Source of the DNA: Gammaproteobacteria bacterium
Lineage (GTDB): Bacteria > Pseudomonadota > Gammaproteobacteria > Steroidobacterales > Steroidobacteraceae
Reading direction: 5' to 3'
NCBI GenBank assembly: GCA_019242385.1
Contig: JAFAVO010000057.1
Coordinates: forward strand, 1-5,935
Length of the DNA: 5,935 nucleotides
A program made the translations under genes and the position numbers. The notes under the pieces are model-generated. The model saw only the letters and a program-made list of their open reading frames with translations. It had not been told where the DNA came from and made no database searches. Shown one piece after another: positions 1 through 4,851 of the stretch (positions within the stretch are counted from its first letter, which is position 1; the number at the start of each line of letters is the position of its first letter).

Positions 1-2
1 GC

Positions 3-113
3 ACACACGCATTGTTGGACTGCGACGGCCTCGCGGGCAAGCACAGCCTGCGACCGAGGTGCGCGCGCGCGGTCAAGCTCCAGCTCGAGTGGGCTGAATT
101 ACCGCTGCGCTGA
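3..113 (+). CDS. Possible 3' end of an unidentified gene (5' partial)
   Basis: The third forward frame is open from the window edge to a TGA at 111-113, about 36 codons. Most of its codons end in G or C, like the real genes here, and the other two forward frames look less gene-like. The visible peptide ends in KLQLEWAELPLR. I recognise no family from so short a piece and assign no function. A 6-bp inverted repeat (GCTGAG at 109-114, CTCAGC at 124-129, 9-nt loop) overlaps the stop but has no T-tract. An open frame of this length can arise by chance in GC-rich DNA, so this is tentative; sequence to the left would decide it. Confidence 0.3.
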   Translation, partial: THALLDCDGLAGKHSLRPRCARAVKLQLEWAELPLR

Positions 114-161
114 GCAGATGACCCTCAGCAGCTGAACCCAGTGTGAAAAATCCGGCGCGCA

Positions 162-188
162 TGTCCATTTCAGGCCGCTCCGTTCGTC
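162..188 (+). promoter_or_regulatory. Putative ECF-type promoter of the sigma factor/DGPF operon
   Basis: TGTCCA at 162-167 and CGTC at 185-188 are separated by 17 nt. From memory, ECF42 sigma factors recognise promoters with a TGTCGA-like -35 and a short CG(T/A)C-type -10; here the -35 would match five of six bases. The site lies upstream of an ECF42-type sigma gene, so autoregulation is the natural inference. Transcription would begin near 195, just ahead of the strong Shine-Dalgarno at 197-203. The match is by eye only. Confidence 0.4.
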
Positions 189-208
189 GTATTTCCGAGG
201 AGGGCGTC

Positions 209-283
209 ATGAAACCAACTGTGGATCTCGAGAGCCGGCGCGGGGTCGCTGGCACCGATTTGTCGCCTGGCGCACACAGTTGA
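209..283 (+). CDS. Possible 24-residue leader ORF upstream of the sigma factor
   Basis: An ATG at 209 follows GAGGAGG (197-203) by 5 nt, a far better ribosome-binding site than either candidate start of the sigma gene downstream. The ORF runs MKPTVDLESRRG... and stops at TGA 281-283, 30 nt before the first possible sigma start. It lies in the same reading frame as the sigma factor, with only this TGA interrupting. The composition is not strongly coding (about 15 of 24 codons end in G/C), and I recognise no similarity. It could be a translated leader coupling ribosome flow to the sigma gene, a decayed upstream gene, or a chance ORF. Confidence 0.3.
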   Translation: MKPTVDLESRRGVAGTDLSPGAHS

Positions 284-331
284 GCGAGCCTTGCTTGCGC
301 TGGTTCTGCTGCGATGGTGTCATCCGCAGTC

Positions 332-1606
332 ATGACGGCTACGGACACCCGGCGCACGATCGACGCGGTATGGCGCATCGAATACGCGCGCCTCATCGCC
401 GGCCTCACGCGCATGCTGCGCGATGTCGGGCTCGCCGAGGAGGTGGCGCAGGATGCGCTGGTTGTGGCGCTGGAGCAGTGGCCGCGCAGCGGTGTCCCGG
501 ACAACCCGGGGGCCTGGCTGATGGCGACCGCGAAACACCGCGCCATCGACCAGCTGCGGCGCCGGCGCATGCTGTCGCGCAAGCATCAGACACTCGGGTA
601 TGAGCTGGAGATGGAGCAGCTGAGCGACGGTGACTCGCTCGAGCGCAGCGCCGAAGACGTGGTCGGCGATGACCTGCTGCGGCTCATGTTCATCGCCTGC
701 CATCCCCTGCTCTCGACCGAGGCCCGCACCGCGCTCACCCTGCGGCTGCTCGCCGGGCTCACCACCGCGGAGATCGCGCGCGCCTTCCTCGTGCCGGAGG
801 CGACGATCGCGCAGCGCATCGTGCGTGCGAAACGCACGCTCGCGGCCGCGCGCGTGCCTTTCGAGACGCTGCCGCCCGAGCAGCTGCGCGAGCGTCTCTC
901 CTCGGTGATGGAGGTCATCTACCTCGTATTCAACGAGGGCTACTCCGCCACCGCGGGCGATGACTGGATGCGCCAGGCGATGTGCGAGGAAGCGCTGCGT
1001 CTCGGGCGCATGCTGGCCGAGCTCGCGCCCCTCGAGTCCGAGGTGCATGGCCTCGTGGCGCTGATGGAGATCCAGGCCTCGCGGCTGCAGGCCCGCATCG
1101 GGCCCAACGGCGAACCGATCCTGCTCATGCAGCAGAACCGTGCGCTCTGGGACCAGCTGCTGATTCACCGCGGCCTGCTGGCGCTCGGGCGCGGCGAGGC
1201 GCTCGGCAGAATGCGGGGCCCGTATCTGCTGCAAGCGGCCATCGCCGCCTGCCACGCTCGCGCGGCGAGCGCGGCCGATACCGACTGGGTGCTGATCACC
1301 GCACTCTATGATGAGCTGGCACGGCTCACGCCATCACCGGTGGTCGAACTCAACCGCGCGGTAGCGGTCTCCATGGCGTATGGCCCAGCGGCCGGACTCG
1401 AGCTCGCCGACCGCCTCGCTTCGCAGGGTACGCTGCGCTCCTATCATCTGCTGCCGAGCGTGCGCGGGGACCTGCTCGCCAGACTCGGGCGCTATCGTGA
1501 GGCGCGCGGAGAATTCGAGCGCGCCGCCACGCTCACCCGCAACACGCGCGAGAGCCGTCTGCTGCTCGACCGCGCAGCCGCCTGCGAGCGCGAAGAGATC
1601 ACATGA
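332..1606 (+). CDS. ECF42-type RNA polymerase sigma factor with C-terminal TPR-like extension
   Basis: This is a cytoplasmic sigma-70 family factor of the extracytoplasmic function class. It should direct RNA polymerase to a small set of promoters, probably including its own. From the ATG at 332 it is 424 residues, about twice a minimal ECF sigma. Region 2 covers roughly residues 10-85 (AEEVAQDAL, then NPGAWLMATAKHRAIDQLRRR). Region 4 covers about 113-170 (LTTAEIARAFLVPEATIAQRIVRAKR, a helix-turn-helix). A DUF6596-like segment follows (VFNEGYSATAG near 200), then a helical, TPR-like C-terminus with LYDELARLTPSPVVELNRAVAVS near 325-347. That extension typifies ECF42 sigma factors, which lack a classical anti-sigma factor and are thought to be controlled through it. 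Another start at 314 adds six residues; I prefer 332 because MTATDTRR resembles remembered family N-termini. Neither start has a clear Shine-Dalgarno. The stop overlaps the next start as ATGA, indicating translational coupling. Confidence 0.93.
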   Translation: MTATDTRRTIDAVWRIEYARLIAGLTRMLRDVGLAEEVAQDALVVALEQWPRSGVPDNPGAWLMATAKHRAIDQLRRRRMLSRKHQTLGYELEMEQLSDGDSLERSAEDVVGDDLLRLMFIACHPLLSTEARTALTLRLLAGLTTAEIARAFLVPEATIAQRIVRAKRTLAAARVPFETLPPEQLRERLSSVMEVIYLVFNEGYSATAGDDWMRQAMCEEALRLGRMLAELAPLESEVHGLVALMEIQASRLQARIGPNGEPILLMQQNRALWDQLLIHRGLLALGRGEALGRMRGPYLLQAAIAACHARAASAADTDWVLITALYDELARLTPSPVVELNRAVAVSMAYGPAAGLELADRLASQGTLRSYHLLPSVRGDLLARLGRYREARGEFERAATLTRNTRESRLLLDRAAACEREEIT

Positions 1607-1950
1607 CCTACATGCTGCTGATCGTCGAGCCGCAGGGCCAGCGGCGCGCCCGCGCGCCGCAAGAAGGGCGAGGCCTCTACCAGCAGATGCTCGATTACAC
1701 CGCATCACTGAAGGCACGCGGGGTATTGCTCGCGAGCGATTCGCTGCGCGCTGCGGCGACGCGGCTGAGCGTGCGCGCCGGCAGGCAGAGCCTCATCGAC
1801 GGACCGTTCACCGAATCGAAAGAGCTGGTCGGTGGATTCTTTCTGCTCGAGTGCGCAACGCGCGAGGAGGCGCTCGGGCATGCCGCCGAGTGTCCCGCGG
1901 CTCAGTGGGCCACGATCGAAGTGCGCGAGGTCGGGCCCTGCTACGAATGA
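1603..1950 (+). CDS. YCII-related (DGPF) domain protein
   Basis: This small cytoplasmic protein of 115 residues spans one YCII-like, dimeric alpha/beta-barrel domain. It opens with the family-typical MTYMLLIVEP and carries the signature DGPF at residues 66-69, continuing as TESKELVGGFFLLE (70-83). It ends with the usual IEVREV strand. The ATG overlaps the sigma-factor stop by four bases, so the two genes form a translationally coupled operon. DGPF proteins are the standard genomic partners and known regulatory targets of ECF42 sigma factors. Their biochemical role is unsettled; enzymatic, ligand-sensing or sigma-modulating roles are all possible, and the sequence here does not choose among them. 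The length is normal and there is no sign of damage. Confidence 0.93.
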   Translation: MTYMLLIVEPQGQRRARAPQEGRGLYQQMLDYTASLKARGVLLASDSLRAAATRLSVRAGRQSLIDGPFTESKELVGGFFLLECATREEALGHAAECPAAQWATIEVREVGPCYE

Positions 1951-1954
1951 GGTG

Positions 1955-1973
1955 GGTGTGCGCGCCGCACGCT
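1955..1973. terminator. Small hairpin between convergent genes (weak terminator candidate)
   Basis: GTGCG (1958-1962) and CGCAC (1966-1970) form a perfect 5-bp stem with a CGC loop. As + strand RNA it extends to about 8 bp if G-U pairs at 1957/1971 and 1955/1973 are allowed. It fills most of the 22-bp gap between the convergent DGPF and HiPIP genes and touches the last base of the HiPIP stop codon. No T-tract follows on either strand, so it is not a standard intrinsic terminator. Confidence 0.2.
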
Positions 1974-2293
1974 CACAGCTGCGGTGCCCAGGAGCTGCAC
2001 CATCCCGCCGCCTTCACCTCCTTGCCGGGGAAGAGCTGACAAGGTCCCTGCGCGGAGCCATCCGCTCCCTGATAGAGAGCACAGTTGGCACAGCTGCTGC
2101 CTGCCGCAGCGGCCCGTGCCTGACGGGCGTCCTCGACGTACTTCACCGCCTTCGCCTCGGGCGCATCCACCGAGAGCAAGGCCGCGGATGCCGCCAGGGT
2201 GCTGCGCACGGCGCTGCCGAGCGGCACCAGGCAGGCACTCAGCAGGAGGCGCCGAAGCAGGCGGCGACGCAGCAGCCAGACCTCCTCGCCCAT
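1973..2293 (-). CDS. High-potential iron-sulfur protein (HiPIP), exported
   Basis: This is a small periplasmic [4Fe-4S] electron carrier. HiPIPs carry single electrons between membrane complexes and terminal oxidases, reductases or photosynthetic reaction centres. The 106-residue precursor has the four cluster cysteines at 68, 71, 85 and 99 (CANCALY, GPCQLFPGKEV, AAGWCSSW). The spacing C-x2-C-x13-C-x13-C and the aromatic surroundings (Tyr74, Phe88, Trp98, Trp102) fit the family closely. The N-terminus has arginine clusters (LLRRRLLRRLLL, residues 7-18) followed by a hydrophobic stretch to about Ala28. This is consistent with the Tat export usual for HiPIPs, although it is not a textbook SRRxFLK motif. 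The ATG at 2293 lies 5 nt after the PilZ stop, suggesting co-transcription. An SD-like GAGGAGG lies inside the first codons, so a slightly later non-ATG start is conceivable. The gene converges with the DGPF gene. Confidence 0.92.
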   Translation of the reverse strand: MGEEVWLLRRRLLRRLLLSACLVPLGSAVRSTLAASAALLSVDAPEAKAVKYVEDARQARAAAAGSSCANCALYQGADGSAQGPCQLFPGKEVKAAGWCSSWAPQL

Positions 2294-2298
2294 GAGCG

Positions 2299-2580
2299 TC
2301 AGCTCGAGGACTGCGCGAATGACTCCATCATCAGCCCGGTGCCACCGCGCGAGACGTGGGCCACCACCGCGGTGCGGCGATGGAGCTTGGTGACGCCGCC
2401 CAGGTTGATGGCGAAGGACAACACCACGTGTTGGCCCTTACGCAGTCCGAGGTTCGAGGTCTCGATGAATACACCCGTTGCGCTCAGATTCACTGCTTTG
2501 CAAAGTTTGCGCCGGCCGCCAGGCACCGTGATGTACACGATGGTGCGCGCGCGATGCCTGGTGTGCAGTCGGCGTTCCAC
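2299..2580 (-). CDS. Small single-domain PilZ protein (c-di-GMP binding)
   Basis: This 93-residue protein is almost entirely a PilZ domain, a cytoplasmic receptor for the second messenger cyclic di-GMP. Both ligand-binding motifs are present: RxxxR at residues 8-12 (RHRAR) and the [D/N]xSxxG motif at 31-36 (NLSATG). They are followed by the usual GVFIETSNLGLRKGQ beta-barrel strands. With no output domain, it probably acts by protein-protein contact, as adaptor-type PilZ proteins do in motility, pilus or exopolysaccharide control; its partner is unknown. The start is a GTG at 2580. It is preceded by GGGGA (2587-2591) with a 6-nt spacer, and no ATG lies between it and the upstream in-frame stop near 2637. 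The gene lies 115 bp downstream of the acyltransferase gene and 5 nt upstream of the HiPIP gene, with which it is probably co-transcribed. Confidence 0.88.
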   Translation of the reverse strand: MERRLHTRHRARTIVYITVPGGRRKLCKAVNLSATGVFIETSNLGLRKGQHVVLSFAINLGGVTKLHRRTAVVAHVSRGGTGLMMESFAQSSS

Positions 2581-2695
2581 TGCGATTCCCCGTGATCGTG
2601 GTTCTTCGTGTTCTTCTGTCTGAGCGCGCGCCCATTATGCCCTGTGCAGCGCGGCGCGCCGCGGCGAATTGAACGTAATGTTTCGGTACTTCCGC
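2581..2695 (-). other. Intergenic gap between acyltransferase and PilZ genes, with 14-bp palindrome
   Basis: The gap holds a perfect palindrome, CGCGGCGCGCCGCG at 2650-2663, 32 nt beyond the acyltransferase stop on the transcribed strand. It could fold as a 5-bp stem with a CGCG loop but has no T-tract after it, so it is at best a weak terminator or pause site. A CATAAT (2634-2639, - strand) could be the -10 of a PilZ/HiPIP promoter, but no recognisable -35 lies at the right distance. The gap length itself suggests that PilZ and HiPIP form a separate transcription unit. Confidence 0.3.
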
Positions 2696-3787
2696 TCAGC
2701 TGCTGTCGAGGAAGGAGCGGATCTCCCGTCCGAAAGTGTCGAGGTCCACGAGGAACGCGTCGTGCCCCTCGATGCAGGCGAGCGGTGCAAAGCGCGTCTT
2801 GACCCCGGCCGCCTCGAGAAACCCCGCGACCGCGTGCTGCTCGTTGATCGAGAAAAGCATGTCCGTCTGCACACCGATGACCAGCGCCTGCTCGAGCGAG
2901 GCCTTGCGGAACACCTCCACCGGGTCCCCGTGAGCTGTCAGATCGAAACGGTCCATGGAACGCGAGATATAAAGGTAACAGTTGGCATCGAAGGCACTGA
3001 CGAAGCGTTGCGCCAGGCTCTCGAGATAACCCTGGACCGCAAACTCGGCGGCGAAGGGTCCACCGTGCCGCATGCCCTCTCGGATCGGCTGCCGGCCGAA
3101 GCGCAGCTGCCACTCCGCGGCCGACCGGTAGGTCACGGTGCCCAGCTTGCGTGCCAGCCGCTGCCCGGTGGAGGGCGGGGTGTCGGAGGAGTAGTTGCCC
3201 CCCGCCCAGGCCGGGTCCGAGGTGATGCATTCCCGCTGGATGGACCGTAGTGCAATGGCGAAGGGGGCCGCCGCGGCAGTCCCGGAAATGCAGACCAGCC
3301 GCCGCGCCGCACCGGGGAACAGTGCCGCATAGGCCAGAACGACCATGCCCCCGAGCGAAGGCCCCATGACGGTATCCAGGCGACTGATCCCGAGCGTGCG
3401 AACGGTCTCGAAGCCCGCCCGCGCGATGTCCTCGACCGAAAGGTCGGGGAAGCCGAGCCGGTAGGGTTTGCCGGTGGCGGGATCCTCCGAGGCGGGCCCG
3501 GTCGAGCCGAAGCAGCTGCCGAGGGAGTTCACACAGACCACGAAGAAGCGCTCCGTGTCGAGGGCGAGATTCGGACCCACCATCCCCTCCCACCAGCCCG
3601 GACTTGGATCCTCCGGGGAACCGGCGGCGTGTGCCGGTGGGGAAAGCCCGGTGAACAACAGCACGGCGTTGTCGCGCGCGGCGTTCAGCCTTCCCCAGGT
3701 CTCGTAGGAAATGCGGGCCCGGTGCAGCGAGCCTCCGCGCCACATGGGAAAGGGATCCGGCAGGTGTGCGTAGCGACGCGCATCCAT
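2696..3787 (-). CDS. MetX-like acyltransferase, probably serine O-succinyltransferase
   Basis: This 363-residue cytoplasmic alpha/beta-hydrolase-fold enzyme transfers an acyl group from a CoA thioester to an amino-acid hydroxyl. The catalytic triad is visible: Ser144 in the nucleophile elbow GPSLGGM (142-148), Asp309 in GVQTDMLF, and His342 in EGHDAFLVD. Other family blocks are YETWG (28-32), GWWEGMVGP (64-72), NSLGSCFGSTGP (87-98) and YLYISRSMD (271-279). Automated annotation would call it homoserine O-acetyltransferase (MetX). However, it has the NSLGSC, TYRSAAEW and FDANCYLYISRSMD blocks I remember from Xanthomonas MetX-like proteins, which have been reported to succinylate L-serine. It also lies 45 nt downstream of a cysteine synthase gene on the same strand. 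I therefore infer the reaction L-serine + succinyl-CoA to O-succinyl-L-serine, the first step to cysteine. The ATG at 3787 gives the expected 10-15 residues before the PFPMWRGG block, although its Shine-Dalgarno is weak. Homoserine as substrate remains possible. Confidence 0.88.
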   Translation of the reverse strand: MDARRYAHLPDPFPMWRGGSLHRARISYETWGRLNAARDNAVLLFTGLSPPAHAAGSPEDPSPGWWEGMVGPNLALDTERFFVVCVNSLGSCFGSTGPASEDPATGKPYRLGFPDLSVEDIARAGFETVRTLGISRLDTVMGPSLGGMVVLAYAALFPGAARRLVCISGTAAAAPFAIALRSIQRECITSDPAWAGGNYSSDTPPSTGQRLARKLGTVTYRSAAEWQLRFGRQPIREGMRHGGPFAAEFAVQGYLESLAQRFVSAFDANCYLYISRSMDRFDLTAHGDPVEVFRKASLEQALVIGVQTDMLFSINEQHAVAGFLEAAGVKTRFAPLACIEGHDAFLVDLDTFGREIRSFLDSS

Positions 3788-3812
3788 GTTGGAAGAGCAC
3801 TCCGCCGCGTAC

Positions 3813-3832
3813 CCGCGCCAGGCGGGGCGCGG
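3813..3832 (-). other. Intercistronic hairpin after the cysteine synthase stop codon
   Basis: CCGCGCC (3813-3819) and GGCGCGG (3826-3832) form a perfect 7-bp GC stem with a 6-nt loop. It begins directly after the cysteine synthase TAG (3833-3835) and lies within the 45-nt gap before the acyltransferase start. There is no T-tract, so it is unlikely to terminate fully. It could protect the upstream message from 3' decay or attenuate downstream expression, or be a by-product of high GC. Confidence 0.3.
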
Positions 3833-4774
3833 CTAGGGCTCCGGATCGCTACCCTCGGCGATCCCCTCGAAGAGTATCGTCGAGAGATACCGCTCGCCGG
3901 TGTCCGGCAACATGGCGAGAATCACCGCGCCCTGCGGCGCATCGGCCGCGACCTTCAGCGCCGCGGCAAAGGTGGCGCCGGAAGAGATCCCGCAGAAAAT
4001 CCCCTCCTTGCTCGCGAGCTGGCGTGCCGCGCTCACCGCCTCGGCGTCGATGACCGTGACGATGCTGTGGGCAACCTCACGATCGAGCACCGCCGGGACG
4101 AAATCGGGGGTCCATCCCTGAATCTTGTGAGGCGCCCAGGGCTTGCCCGAGAGCATCGCCGCGCCCGCGGGCTCGCAGGCAATGATCTGCACCTCGGGCC
4201 GCGCGAGGCGGATCATCTGCCCGGCTCCGGTCAGCGTGCCCCCGGTGCCCCAGCCGGTCACGAAGTAGTCCAGCCGACGGCCGGTGAAATCCTGAATGAT
4301 CTCCGGGCCGGTCGTACTGCGGTGGTAGGCCGGGTTCGCCTCGTTCTCGAACTGGCGCGCGAGAAACCAGCCGTGCTTTTGCGCCAGCTCCCGGGCCTTG
4401 CGGACCATGCCGCTGCCGCGCTCGGCCGCGGGGGTGAGGATCACGCGTGCGCCCATAATGCGCATGAGCTTGCGTCGCTCGACCGAGAAGGTCTCGGTCA
4501 TCACCGCGACGAAAGGGTAGCCCTTGGCTGCGCACACCATCGCCAGCGCAATCCCGGTGTTACCCGAGGTGGCCTCGACGACGGTCTGTCCGGGCTTGAG
4601 CGCCCCGGTACGCTCGGCGTCCTCGATGATCGCGATGGCGAGACGGTCCTTGACCGAGGCCAGCGGGTTGAAGAACTCGCACTTCACGTACATGGTCACG
4701 TGCTGAGGCGCGAGGCGCTGAATGCGCACGATGGGTGTCTTCCCGATCGTGCCGAGAATGCTCTCGTAGATCAT
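3833..4774 (-). CDS. PLP-dependent cysteine synthase (O-acyl-L-serine sulfhydrylase)
   Basis: This cytoplasmic fold-type II PLP enzyme replaces the acyl group of an activated serine with sulfide to give L-cysteine. Its 313 residues match the normal CysK/CysM length. The Schiff-base lysine is Lys42 in NPLASVKDR. The substrate loop TSGNTG spans 69-74, the PLP-phosphate glycine loop GTGGT 176-180, the GISSG motif 262-266, and LPDTGERYLST 289-299 closes the catalytic domain. The usual CysK segment KIQGIGAGFIP is here KIQGWTPDFVP (217-227), a departure near the active-site cleft. With the acyltransferase gene next on the same strand, I infer that it uses O-succinyl- or O-acetyl-serine. The two genes form the complete serine-to-cysteine pathway. 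The ATG at 4774 has a good Shine-Dalgarno, AGAAGGA (4779-4785), with a 4-nt spacer. The gene is divergent from rluB. CysK-like is a better fit than CysM, but the symbol depends on the substrate. Confidence 0.93.
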   Translation of the reverse strand: MIYESILGTIGKTPIVRIQRLAPQHVTMYVKCEFFNPLASVKDRLAIAIIEDAERTGALKPGQTVVEATSGNTGIALAMVCAAKGYPFVAVMTETFSVERRKLMRIMGARVILTPAAERGSGMVRKARELAQKHGWFLARQFENEANPAYHRSTTGPEIIQDFTGRRLDYFVTGWGTGGTLTGAGQMIRLARPEVQIIACEPAGAAMLSGKPWAPHKIQGWTPDFVPAVLDREVAHSIVTVIDAEAVSAARQLASKEGIFCGISSGATFAAALKVAADAPQGAVILAMLPDTGERYLSTILFEGIAEGSDPEP

Positions 4775-4851
4775 GATGTCCTTCTACGCTCGCCGTGAGA
4801 GGCGCGGCAAGACGCCGTGCGCTCGTTGTAAGACTTTGTCGTTATGATGGC
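4775..4851. promoter_or_regulatory. Divergent intergenic region between cysteine synthase and rluB
   Basis: These 77 bp must carry at least part of the promoters of two divergent genes. The cysteine synthase ribosome-binding site (4779-4785, - strand) is clear. TATGAT at 4843-4848 (+ strand) resembles a -10 box, but it is too close to the rluB start and lacks a -35 at 16-18 bp. I see no convincing sigma-70 promoter, operator or riboswitch for either gene. Confidence 0.4.

Noticed and set aside
59..71. Alternating purine-pyrimidine (GC repeat) tract with Z-DNA potential
   Set aside because: Short, and within expectation for GC-rich DNA; probably inside a coding end.
73..582. 169-codon open frame on the - strand across the upstream region and the start of the sigma gene
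   Set aside because: It overlaps the well-supported sigma factor antisense, is rich in R/S/A/T as expected of a shadow frame in GC-rich DNA, and has no recognisable domain.
320..1255. 311-codon open frame antisense to the sigma factor
   Set aside because: Low-complexity, Arg/Gln/His-rich shadow of the sigma gene, which has clear region 2 and region 4 motifs on the + strand.
2650..2663. 14-bp perfect palindrome as an operator or recombination site
   Set aside because: Composed only of G and C in a very GC-rich gap, with no second copy in the window; listed only as part of the intergenic description.
2490..3800. 436-codon - strand frame overlapping the acyltransferase in another frame
   Set aside because: Runs through both the acyltransferase and the PilZ gene, which have intact motifs; its own product is Arg/Gly-rich without domains.
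3629..4798. 389-codon + strand frame antisense to the cysteine synthase and the acyltransferase start
   Set aside because: Antisense shadow; the opposite strand carries all PLP-enzyme motifs.
4843..4848. TATGAT as a -10 box for rluB
   Set aside because: Transcription would start at about 4855, inside the gene, and no -35 is present at 16-18 bp.
4795..4851. 19-codon N-terminal extension of rluB from an upstream ATG
   Set aside because: Arg-rich extension with no homology; the S4 domain begins right after the ATG at 4852.
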